This document shows, one piece after another, positions 7,685-14,413 of a DNA stretch of 19,601 nucleotides (positions are counted from its first letter, which is position 1; each line of letters starts with the position of its first letter). The notes under the pieces were generated by a model. The model did not search any database. It worked only from the letters and a program-made list of their open reading frames with translations, and was not told the origin of the DNA. A program made the translations under genes and the position numbers. Origin of the DNA: Bacilli bacterium (lineage in GTDB: Bacteria; Bacillota_I; Bacilli_A; RF39; UBA660); assembly GCA_028699175.1 (NCBI GenBank), contig JAQVVC010000010.1:1-19601 (forward strand). Direction: 5' to 3'.

Positions 7685-8767
7685 TCACTTCCATTTATTT
7701 AATATATATTTTTTCAAATTATCATAATTGTTTTCTAAACCATTATTTAATACTTGATCTAATAAATCATTAATTATTTCTTTTACTTGAGGAGATGGTT
7801 TAATACTTAAGATATCAAAAATATCTTTTGAATTAATGGCTAAATCTTTAGCTGATTTAACTTTTAAATCAGCATGCATTTTAGAAATGATTTTATAATC
7901 AATTCCTAAAATTTGTCCTGCAACCATTGATACATATAAATTATATTTAAAAAGAACATTATTATCAATTATTCCTTTTGAAATAATTTCCCGAATATTT
8001 TTTATAACTTCGGAACTACTTTTAGTAAAAACATAATTATCACTATAATCTATTTGAGCCCAAATACCTAGGACATCATTAACAACTTTTATATTATTAT
8101 ATTTTATTTCTAAGTCTTCTAAAAGATCTAATTCTTCTAACATTTTTAATCCTAAATCAGCATTTTTAGAAGAAAATATCCGATTAAGTTCTTCTTGTTT
8201 TCTTGTATAACTTAAAGTTTTAATTAAAGATTTATTATTATTAATGAAAGTTATTATTTCATTATCTAATTTAAAACCTAAAGTAATTGAAAATCTAATT
8301 GCTCTTAATATTCTTAATGGATCTTCTGTTAATTTTTTACTTGTATCACCTATTACTCTAATAAATTTATTATTTAAATCATTTAGTCCACCAAGTAAAT
8401 CAATAATCTCTCCATCTTTATTCATACATAATGAATTAATAGTAAAATCTCTTCTTTGTAAATCAATAATTAAATCATTAATATATTCAATATTTAATGG
8501 TTTTCTTTTATCATAATTTGATTCACTTCGATAGGTTGTAATATCATAATTATATTTTCCATCATTTAAAGTAATACAACCATAATTAATATTACTGCCA
8601 TTTTTATTAAAAATTTTAATAATATCTTTAGGTAAAGCATTAGTACATATATCTACATCAGTTGTATTAATATTTAATAAGGTATCTCTTACATAACCAC
8701 CTACGACATAAGCTTCAAAACCATTTTTTTCTAATGTTTCTAAAACTTTTTTAATTTTAGAATTCAC
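7685..8767 (-). CDS. cca: CCA tRNA nucleotidyltransferase / poly(A) polymerase family
   Basis: The N-terminal class II nucleotidyltransferase fold has the GGYVRD motif and the DVDICTNA motif carrying two catalytic aspartates. The RRDFTINSLCMN block, DLLGGLNDL and DPLRILRAIRF signatures of the poly(A) polymerase head follow. The protein is about 360 residues, close to the usual 380-400 of Firmicutes CCA enzymes, which restore the tRNA 3' CCA. I take GTG at 8767-8765 as the start: GGGTGAG precedes it, and the extended -10 at 8793-8785 would start transcription near 8778, after the alternative TTG at 8779. It is translationally linked to dnaD (4-base gap). Confidence 0.92.
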   Translation of the reverse strand: MNSKIKKVLETLEKNGFEAYVVGGYVRDTLLNINTTDVDICTNALPKDIIKIFNKNGSNINYGCITLNDGKYNYDITTYRSESNYDKRKPLNIEYINDLIIDLQRRDFTINSLCMNKDGEIIDLLGGLNDLNNKFIRVIGDTSKKLTEDPLRILRAIRFSITLGFKLDNEIITFINNNKSLIKTLSYTRKQEELNRIFSSKNADLGLKMLEELDLLEDLEIKYNNIKVVNDVLGIWAQIDYSDNYVFTKSSSEVIKNIREIISKGIIDNNVLFKYNLYVSMVAGQILGIDYKIISKMHADLKVKSAKDLAINSKDIFDILSIKPSPQVKEIINDLLDQVLNNGLENNYDNLKKYILNKWK

Positions 8768-8784
8768 ATACTCACCCAATAAAT

Positions 8785-8793
8785 ATTATATCA
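8785..8793 (-). promoter_or_regulatory. Extended -10 promoter for cca-dnaD
   Basis: The minus strand reads TGATATAAT, a perfect extended -10 (TGnTATAAT), about 18 bases before the chosen cca start. The same nonamer occurs before the ACP operon at 19113-19105. The 45-base stretch between it and the bacteriocin genes is nearly all A/T and contains a weak AT-only hairpin with a T-run that might terminate the bacteriocin operon. Confidence 0.6.
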
Positions 8794-8838
8794 TTAAATT
8801 ATTATATATGGGAAAAATATATTTAATATAAATCTTTT

Positions 8839-8997
8839 TTAACATCTTCGTTTAGATTTAGACATACTTATTGCTGAACCTATCGCTCTACCAACATCAA
8901 ATATGGTACTAATTAATTTAGCAATTGAATTTAGTAATGTTCCAGATATATTTATACCTCCAACTATTTTTAACATCTCGGCATTTTCTAATTTCAT
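8839..8997 (-). CDS. Double-glycine-leader peptide 2, putative class IIb bacteriocin subunit
   Basis: This 52-codon gene starts with ATG at 8997-8995, overlapping the stop of the preceding peptide gene by one base (TAATG). That suggests coupled translation, since its own ribosome binding site is weak. The leader MKLENAEMLKIVGG fits the double-glycine consensus recognised by C39 peptidase ABC exporters. The mature part, 38 residues starting INISGTLLNS, is amphipathic and strongly cationic (about +5). It has a GxxxG motif (Gly36-Gly40) and a basic tail ending KSKRRC with a single terminal cysteine. A processing exporter is encoded just upstream. Two adjacent GG-leader peptides with GxxxG motifs are the hallmark of two-peptide bacteriocins. 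A signalling role is the main alternative. I do not recognise a named bacteriocin. Confidence 0.8.
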   Translation of the reverse strand: MKLENAEMLKIVGGINISGTLLNSIAKLISTIFDVGRAIGSAISMSKSKRRC

Positions 8998-9131
8998 TAA
9001 TTACACTTCAAAGGTCTTAAATACCCATCTACTATTCCAGCTAGTAAGGTAAGAAATGCACCAATTGCACCAGCAAGACCCCAAGATAGTTTTCCACCTT
9101 CAATATTTAACATTTCTTTATCTGTTAACAT
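8997..9131 (-). CDS. Double-glycine-leader peptide 1, putative class IIb bacteriocin subunit
   Basis: This 44-codon gene has its ATG at 9131-9129 inside the end of the exporter gene (14-base overlap). A GAAAGGA ribosome binding site lies in the exporter's last codons. A second in-frame ATG at 9113 would cut most of the leader. The leader MLTDKEMLNIEGG is a textbook double-glycine leader (L..E.L..I.GG). The mature part, 31 residues starting KLSWGLAGAIGAF, is hydrophobic and glycine/alanine-rich with GxxxG (Gly32-Gly36) and AxxxG (Ala20-Gly24) helix-packing motifs. It ends DGYLRPLKCN with one cysteine. Net charge is about +2. Position and motifs argue for a secreted two-peptide bacteriocin with the 8839-8997 product. 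Confidence 0.82.
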   Translation of the reverse strand: MLTDKEMLNIEGGKLSWGLAGAIGAFLTLLAGIVDGYLRPLKCN

Positions 9132-11079
9132 ATTTATCCTTTCTAGCAATTAAATAAATCTTTTGATTAAAATTAATTTTTTCATCTTGATGACTAACAT
9201 AAATTATGGTTTTATTTTGATAATATTTAAAAATATTAAGTAATATTTTTTTTCTAATTTTTTGGGATATTTCACTGAGTGATTCATCCATAATTAAAAT
9301 ATTAAAATCATTATATAAACCCCTTGCTATAATAATTTTTTGTTTTTCACCCCCACTTAAATTAATTAAGGAATTTATATTAGTATTATATCCATTCGGT
9401 TTATTTTGTATAATATCATTAAGAAAAGTAAGTTTTGCTATCTGATTAAATTTCAATTTATCATACTTTTTATCTAAGATAATATTATTTAAGATTGAAT
9501 CACTAAATAGCTGACTATTTTGCTCAATATAACATATATTTGAACTAATTTTTATATTTCCGGTATAGTCATCATCTAATCCTGTAAAAAGGCCCAATAA
9601 AGTGCTTTTTCCACTTCCATTTAAACCTTGGAGTAATACTTTATCGCCGTTTTTTATTTTTAAATTAAAATTACTAAATATATTATTTATATTATTATGA
9701 GAATAACTTAAATTATTTACGACTATTTCTCCATCTTTATATTTATTAATATTATTTTTAATACTTTCTAAATCAAAGATACTTTTAATTCTTTTATAAA
9801 TATCTTTAAAATATAAATAATTAGGTATGATATTAACAAAAAATTTTATACTTTCGATAAAATAATTATAGACACTTATATAAATTATCATCATCATATA
9901 ATCATTATTTAATTGATAATAAATTATTAATATCAGTACTAACATTATTTCTTCTAAAAAGTTTTTAACTAATTCAATTTTATTTATTTTAAGATCAAGA
10001 TTCAATTTGTTATTTAAATTATTATTAATACTTTTATTTATATTATTTATAAAATAACTGCTTTTCAATGCTTTAATTGTGCTTATTTTATTTAAGTATT
10101 CAATTACCAAATCCATAAGTTTATTATCAGAATCTATTACATTAATAATTTTGGTATAGATATCTTTATTTAAAAATATTATAACTACTAAATATATAAA
10201 AACTAAAGATAATAAAATTAAAGTTAAAGTACGATTTAAAATAAATAATAATATAAAAGAACCTATAAAAAATATTATATTTATAAATAACTCAATCACT
10301 ACATTAGAAAAAAAATCTTTTATATTATGTAAGTCATTAATTCTATTAATTAAATCGCCAGGTTTTTTTAATTGCAAATATTTTAAAGGAAGATTAAAGA
10401 TATGATTAATATAATTTTTTAGTAAACTATTATTTATATTTTTATTTAAATGAGACATAATAATATTTTTTAAATAATTTATTACTACTTTACTAATTAA
10501 TATTATAAAAACCAAAAATATTAATTTATTATTTTTAATTAAAATTAAATTAAAATTGGACACTAGGGAGAAGATAATTAATAATATTAAAAGTACTAAT
10601 AATAATATAATACTTGTTATATTATTTAGATAAATATTTTTTAAAATATTTTTAAATCTTTTATTCTTTTCATATTTTATAATTTTACTTGATGGTATAA
10701 ACTCTAAAATGTTTCCGGTAAAAATATTAATAAAATCCGGTTTATCCATTATAACTTTTCCACTACTAGGGTCCATATAAGTTATTTTATTTTCGACTTT
10801 ATAAATCACAACAAAATGATTATAACCTTCAATATTTAAGTGAGCAATACAAGGTAATTTAATATTATTTAAGTCATAAGTGTGTTTGCCTGTTACATCA
10901 AAACCATATTTTTCGCCAGCTTTTTTTATATATAAAAAATTGGTTCCGTTTGCATTCGTTAGAGTATCTATTTTAATTATTTCTAAGGGTATATATCCTT
11001 TATAAAATAAAATTATACTAAGTAGCGAGCATGCCCCACAATCACTTTCATCTTGTTGTTTAATAAAATACTTATTCAT
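9118..11079 (-). CDS. Peptidase-containing ABC exporter (C39 peptidase, bacteriocin processing and secretion)
   Basis: This 653-residue full-function half-transporter has an N-terminal C39 cysteine peptidase (1-130) with Gln8, catalytic Cys14 in DESDCGACSL, His88 in NHFVVIY and Asp103 in DPSSG. A six-helix membrane domain covers about 150-420. The nucleotide-binding domain (about 448-650) has Walker A GLNGSGKST (485-493), signature LSGGE (574-578), Walker B ILIMDES (595-600) and the switch His630. Such exporters cut substrates after a double glycine and pump out the mature peptide; two such substrates are encoded directly downstream. It is shorter than typical 700-residue relatives but lacks no key motif. 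No separate accessory (HlyD-like) protein or immunity gene is visible. Confidence 0.95.
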   Translation of the reverse strand: MNKYFIKQQDESDCGACSLLSIILFYKGYIPLEIIKIDTLTNANGTNFLYIKKAGEKYGFDVTGKHTYDLNNIKLPCIAHLNIEGYNHFVVIYKVENKITYMDPSSGKVIMDKPDFINIFTGNILEFIPSSKIIKYEKNKRFKNILKNIYLNNITSIILLLVLLILLIIFSLVSNFNLILIKNNKLIFLVFIILISKVVINYLKNIIMSHLNKNINNSLLKNYINHIFNLPLKYLQLKKPGDLINRINDLHNIKDFFSNVVIELFINIIFFIGSFILLFILNRTLTLILLSLVFIYLVVIIFLNKDIYTKIINVIDSDNKLMDLVIEYLNKISTIKALKSSYFINNINKSINNNLNNKLNLDLKINKIELVKNFLEEIMLVLILIIYYQLNNDYMMMIIYISVYNYFIESIKFFVNIIPNYLYFKDIYKRIKSIFDLESIKNNINKYKDGEIVVNNLSYSHNNINNIFSNFNLKIKNGDKVLLQGLNGSGKSTLLGLFTGLDDDYTGNIKISSNICYIEQNSQLFSDSILNNIILDKKYDKLKFNQIAKLTFLNDIIQNKPNGYNTNINSLINLSGGEKQKIIIARGLYNDFNILIMDESLSEISQKIRKKILLNIFKYYQNKTIIYVSHQDEKINFNQKIYLIARKDKYVNR

Positions 11080-11186
11080 AATCTTCCTTTCAATATTATT
11101 TGTTGTAATACTTATTTGATTTTCCTTTAAGTTGATTTTAAAATTTAAAAAAAAGGAAATAAAATATTTTTATATAACAAATATAA

Positions 11187-11204
11187 TTGAAGGGTCACCT
11201 TCAA
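11187..11204. repeat. Perfect inverted repeat between divergent bacteriocin and sporulation units
   Basis: TTGAAGG and CCTTCAA form a 7-base-pair perfect inverted repeat around GTCA, in an otherwise A/T-rich 150-base divergent spacer (11080-11232). It has no T-run, so it is not a terminator. Its position suits an operator or mRNA 5' hairpin. About seven bases downstream is GCATAATTA, which loosely resembles the -10 of mother-cell sporulation promoters, but I could not match a -35. Confidence 0.4.
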
Positions 11205-11232
11205 ATGAGGCATAATTAAAAGGAGGTATAAA

Positions 11233-11289
11233 TTGTCATTTAAAATTTTATTAAAAATACTAATATATGCTATTAGTTTATTCCTTTAA
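11233..11289 (+). CDS. Possible 18-residue hydrophobic peptide
   Basis: A near-consensus ribosome binding site (AGGAGGT, 11221-11227) is followed five bases later by TTG and an 18-codon frame ending in TAA. The product, MSFKILLKILIYAISLFL, would be a single membrane-spanning peptide with two lysines. This is the strongest ribosome binding site in the window, and it is separate from the GGAGG of spoIIIAH, which begins 57 bases after this frame ends. It could be a real small membrane peptide, a leader peptide, or the decayed start of the spoIIIAG-like gene that normally precedes spoIIIAH. Nothing else supports it. Confidence 0.4.
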   Translation: MSFKILLKILIYAISLFL

Positions 11290-11346
11290 TTTGTACTATT
11301 TTTTAAATTAATAAATATACTTTATTAATTGGAGGATTAATAAAGG

Positions 11347-11841
11347 ATGATTAATAAACAAAATTTATGGTTTTTAACTTTGTTTAGCATTATTTTAGTA
11401 TTGTCAGTATATTATGTTGCTCTACCAGGAGAAAATCTTTCTTCGCTTATCGACAATAAACATTCAGAAAGTGATAAAGTAAACACTAATATATCAGAAA
11501 ATGATATTTTAGCAACTTTAAGAGTTGAAAATGATGAGACTATTTTAAGCGAAATGGAAGATTTACAATCAACTTTACTTGATGCTAAAGCTAGTGCCGA
11601 AGATAAGAATAATGCTTATGAAAAATTACTTAATATTAATTTAAATAAAGGAAAAGAAAGTACATTAGAATCCTTAATTCTTAAAACTTATAATTTAAAA
11701 AGTTTTATTAAAATAAAAGATGACAAAATTAATGTTACTATTTCGGCAAAAGATAACTCTTATGAAAGTGCTAATAATATAATTCGCACTATTCAAAAAG
11801 AGTTTGATGAAAAAATGTATATTACTGTTAAGTATCAATAA
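11347..11841 (+). CDS. spoIIIAH: Stage III sporulation protein AH (SpoIIIAH-like)
   Basis: This 164-residue protein has an N-terminal transmembrane helix starting NKQNLWFLTLFSIILVLSVYYVALP, close in pattern to SpoIIIAH of Bacillus. An acidic linker and a C-terminal ring-building (YscJ/FliF-like) domain follow (about 85-164), with the recognisable DDKINVTISAKD and late IIRTIQKEFDEKMYITVKY strands. SpoIIIAH sits in the mother-cell membrane and binds SpoIIQ to form the channel joining mother cell and forespore. It is shorter than the Bacillus protein mainly because the linker is reduced. It starts at ATG 11347 after GGAGG. Unusually, no spoIIIAA-AG genes precede it; gerE and gerM follow instead. 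Confidence 0.85.
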   Translation: MINKQNLWFLTLFSIILVLSVYYVALPGENLSSLIDNKHSESDKVNTNISENDILATLRVENDETILSEMEDLQSTLLDAKASAEDKNNAYEKLLNINLNKGKESTLESLILKTYNLKSFIKIKDDKINVTISAKDNSYESANNIIRTIQKEFDEKMYITVKYQ

Positions 11842-11853
11842 TAGGCGTAATAA

Positions 11854-11907
11854 CTCACTTTAAATTGCTTTCTTCATAAAATATTATGAAGGTACTATGA
11901 AAGTGAG
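11854..11907 (+). promoter_or_regulatory. Nested hairpin covering the gerE ribosome binding site
   Basis: An outer 8-base-pair stem pairs CTCACTTT (11854-11861) with AAAGTGAG (11900-11907). Inside it a second 8-base-pair stem pairs CTTCATAA (11872-11879) with TTATGAAG (11884-11891) around a 4-base loop. The gerE ribosome binding site GTGAGGG (11903-11909) is partly in the outer stem, so the fold would limit translation of gerE. There is no T-run, so it is not a terminator. Confidence 0.55.
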
Positions 11908-11916
11908 GGAACATAA

Positions 11917-12123
11917 TTGAAAAATAGTATACTAACCCTTAGAGAAAAAGAAGTGTTTGATCTTTTAGTATTAAATAAAACGACAAAAGAAATAAGTGAA
12001 TTATTAGGAATTAGCGAAAAAACGGTCCGTAATCACATTTCTAATGTCATGCAAAAATTAAATGTTAGTGGAAGAGCTGGCGCAATAATAGAATTATTAA
12101 AAATAGGTGAATTAACACTTTAA
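11917..12123 (+). CDS. gerE: Spore germination/coat regulator GerE (LuxR-type HTH)
   Basis: This 68-residue protein is almost entirely a LuxR-family helix-turn-helix, LTLREKEVFDLLVLNKTTKEI followed by GISEKTVRNHISNVMQKLNV and ending IELLKIGELTL. Length and sequence match Bacillus GerE (74 residues), including the TTKEI, SEKTVRNHISN, MQKL and GEL blocks. GerE is the last mother-cell regulator of the sporulation cascade and modulates sigma-K coat genes. It starts at TTG 11917, with GTGAGGG seven bases upstream embedded in a hairpin that may control translation. A terminator follows. It lies between spoIIIAH and gerM, which supports a sporulation role rather than a generic LuxR regulator. Confidence 0.92.
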   Translation: MKNSILTLREKEVFDLLVLNKTTKEISELLGISEKTVRNHISNVMQKLNVSGRAGAIIELLKIGELTL

Positions 12124-12147
12124 AAGTTGCTTTTAGCGACTTTTTTT
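12122..12147 (+). terminator. Intrinsic terminator after gerE
   Basis: AAGTTGC and GCGACTT (one G-T pair) form a short stem over a TTTTA loop, followed by a run of T. It separates gerE from gerM. Confidence 0.75.
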
Positions 12148-12187
12148 AATTATTGAATCATATAATTTAAGTAGAGGTGTTTCAATA

Positions 12188-13117
12188 ATGCTTAAAAAAA
12201 ATCTAATAAAAAAAACATTTTTAATTTTATCATGCTTATTTATTTTATTTATTTTATATTTATTTCCTAAAAAAGACAACAATAAAATTAAAAATGAAAA
12301 AGATAATCAAATTCCCCAAGTATCTATCTATTTAATTGATAATAATGATTATGTATCAAGAGTAAATGTTGCGATTAACAAAAAAGAAATAACTGAAAAA
12401 ATTAGAGAAATTATTGCTTATTTAACCATAAATAGTAAAATTTCTTCTTATATAAAAGAAGGGTTTACTCCCATTATTCCAGAAGGAACTAAATTACTTT
12501 CTATAGATATAGATAATAATTTAGTAAAATTAAATTTTAGCAAAGAGTTTTATAATATTAGCAAAGAAAATGAAGAAAAAATGATAAGTGCCATAGTCTA
12601 TTCCTTAACCGGATTACCAAATATAAATAAAGTAAGTATTTATGTAGAAGATATAATATTAAATGAATTACCTCATTCGAAAATCAAACTTCCGCCTACT
12701 CTAGATAGAGGATATGGAATAAATAAATATTATGATGTAACTAATTTTAAGGGAACTGTTAGCACTACGATCTATTATTTAAATAAATATAAAGATTATT
12801 ATTATTACATACCAGTAACTATGGTTAATAATCAAAATAAAGATAAAATAGAAATTATAATAAATGAATTAACAAGTAAAGCAATGTATCAAACAAATTT
12901 AATAAGTTATTTAAATGATGCCAAGCAAATCAGTTATGAAATAACTGATGAATATTTATTAATTAAATTAAGTGATGAATTATATCATGATTTAAATAGT
13001 AGTAATCTAATAGAAAGTGTAATTTATTCAATTAATTTATCAATTAAAGAAAACTATGACATAAAAACCGTCATGTATATGACAAATAATTTGACTATTG
13101 GCACATATTTTTTATAA
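12188..13117 (+). CDS. gerM: GerM-like spore protein with two GerMN domains
   Basis: This 309-residue protein has a hydrophobic N-terminal segment (about 9-27) and then two tandem GerMN-type domains (about 45-165 and 195-305). Each shows the pattern of a strand reading IYLI/IYYL, a helix with an ELTS-like motif, a G-T-x-L-L strand in the first copy, and V-K-L-N-F/I-K-L-S strands with SAIVYSLT or ESVIYSIN helices. GerM contributes to the SpoIIIA-SpoIIQ complex and to spore cortex and germination. Bacillus GerM is a lipoprotein. Here Cys16 lies in a long hydrophobic stretch (LILSC), so a lipobox is doubtful and a simple membrane anchor is equally likely. GAGGTG precedes the ATG. A TATAAT-like sequence at 12161-12166 may be its own -10. 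Confidence 0.82.
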   Translation: MLKKNLIKKTFLILSCLFILFILYLFPKKDNNKIKNEKDNQIPQVSIYLIDNNDYVSRVNVAINKKEITEKIREIIAYLTINSKISSYIKEGFTPIIPEGTKLLSIDIDNNLVKLNFSKEFYNISKENEEKMISAIVYSLTGLPNINKVSIYVEDIILNELPHSKIKLPPTLDRGYGINKYYDVTNFKGTVSTTIYYLNKYKDYYYYIPVTMVNNQNKDKIEIIINELTSKAMYQTNLISYLNDAKQISYEITDEYLLIKLSDELYHDLNSSNLIESVIYSINLSIKENYDIKTVMYMTNNLTIGTYFL

Positions 13118-13144
13118 AAAAAGCTCTATAATTATAGAGTTTTA
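13118..13144. terminator. Bidirectional intrinsic terminator, gerM / AI-2E permease
   Basis: The perfect 16-base palindrome CTCTATAATTATAGAG (13124-13139) is bordered by A-rich and T-rich tracts between converging genes, so it can terminate both. Confidence 0.8.
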
Positions 13145-14269
13145 TAAATATTTTTTCTTTGCTAATCTTTCATTAACAAATTTTGACAATAATGTATAAA
13201 CAATAGAACATAATGGAACACCTATTAACATACCAATAACTCCATATATAGATCCACCAATAATAATAGCAAGTAAAACCCATATAGCCGGTAATCCTAC
13301 TGAAGTACCTACTACTTTAGGATATATTAAATTACCTTCAAATTGTTGCAATACTATTATAAAAATAATAAATATAAGAGCATCAATAGGACTAACAACA
13401 AATATTAATACTGCTCCTATCGCTGTTCCAATAAAGGCTCCAAATACTGGAATTAAAGAAGTAAAACCGACTAATACTGAAATAGTTAAAGCATAAGGCA
13501 AACCAATAATAAGCATTCCTATAAAACATAAAACGCCAATTATTAATGCTTCTATGACTTGGCCAGTAATAAAATTTGAAAAGACGCGATTAGAGATAGT
13601 ACCTACTTCTAATATTTTTCCGATTTTATTTTTTGGTACAAAAGCAGTTAAAACTTTTTTAGTTTGACTAATTAAATTTTCTTTATTAGCTAACATATAT
13701 ATAGCAAAGACAATACTTAATATAGCATTAGTTATACTAGCAAAAATAGAAGATGTTAAACCTAAGGTTACTTCAATAATATCTTTAGAATTATTAGTAA
13801 AATACCCAGTAACATTAGACCATAAATTTTTCCAGCTTGTATTAATATCTTCAATAGTACTAGCAGATAAATTTAATTTATTAGCAAGTTCAAGAGATTT
13901 TGCTTGATAAATAGGAATATTATTTATAAATATTTCAATCGTGTTTTTTAATTCTGGAATAACTAAAAATAATAATAAAACAACTAGTCCAAAAACAATA
14001 AATAAAGTTAAAATAATAGCTATTGGTCTTTTTATTTTGGACCATTTTTTAGTATTTTTAAATCTCCCAAACCATTTTTGTTCTATTTTTTTCATAAAAA
14101 CATTTAAAATAAAAGCTAGACAAAGTCCTAAAATAAATGGTGAAAATAATTTTATAATATATACAATAGCATCTATAACTACGTTAATGTTTTGAAGAGT
14201 TACTAAAAGAACAATCGCCAAAAATATTATTAATAAAATATTGTTTATTTGCTTTTTCGAATTCAACAT
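13142..14269 (-). CDS. AI-2E family transporter (permease)
   Basis: This 375-residue polytopic membrane protein has seven or eight hydrophobic segments. The family landmarks are FILGLCLAFILN near residue 50, the long amphipathic segment with NNIPIYQAKSLELANKL, and the C-terminal block FEGNLIYPKVVGTSVGLPAIWVLL, then GVIGMLIGVPLCSIVYTLL. Members export autoinducer-2 or act as sodium/proton antiporters; the substrate cannot be told from sequence. Length is typical (350-390). The ATG follows AGAGAGGA. It converges on gerM with a shared terminator. No functional tie to its neighbours is evident. Confidence 0.9.
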   Translation of the reverse strand: MLNSKKQINNILLIIFLAIVLLVTLQNINVVIDAIVYIIKLFSPFILGLCLAFILNVFMKKIEQKWFGRFKNTKKWSKIKRPIAIILTLFIVFGLVVLLLFLVIPELKNTIEIFINNIPIYQAKSLELANKLNLSASTIEDINTSWKNLWSNVTGYFTNNSKDIIEVTLGLTSSIFASITNAILSIVFAIYMLANKENLISQTKKVLTAFVPKNKIGKILEVGTISNRVFSNFITGQVIEALIIGVLCFIGMLIIGLPYALTISVLVGFTSLIPVFGAFIGTAIGAVLIFVVSPIDALIFIIFIIVLQQFEGNLIYPKVVGTSVGLPAIWVLLAIIIGGSIYGVIGMLIGVPLCSIVYTLLSKFVNERLAKKKYL

Positions 14270-14349
14270 ATATATAATCCTCTCTTTAAATTATTATATA
14301 ATAAATAAAAGCCCGTCGTCAATCATATAAATGATAAATTAAAACAAAC

Positions 14350-14370
14350 TAAAAAAAGTAATAAATACTT
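14350..14370 (-). terminator. Weak intrinsic terminator at the end of the ACP-buk operon
   Basis: On the minus strand AAGTA, a 5-base loop and TACTT are followed by seven T residues. The 5-base-pair stem is short, but it lies about 45 bases after the last gene of the operon. Confidence 0.45.
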
Positions 14371-14413
14371 CTTTTAATTTTTCTAATTACGCTATATAAT
14401 CTTTTGATGATAT

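Noticed and set aside
8800..8838. AT-only hairpin after peptide 2 as a terminator.
   Set aside because: It has a short stem without G-C pairs and an imperfect T-run, so it is too weak to list as a feature.
12159..12167. CATATAAT as a sigma-E/sigma-K -10 for gerM.
   Set aside because: No matching -35 at the right distance, and it is also a plain TATAAT in A/T-rich DNA, so the sigma factor cannot be assigned.
12202..12235. Lipobox at Cys16 of the GerM-like protein.
   Set aside because: The cysteine is followed by another ten hydrophobic residues and the -2 residue is Leu, so signal peptidase II processing is doubtful.
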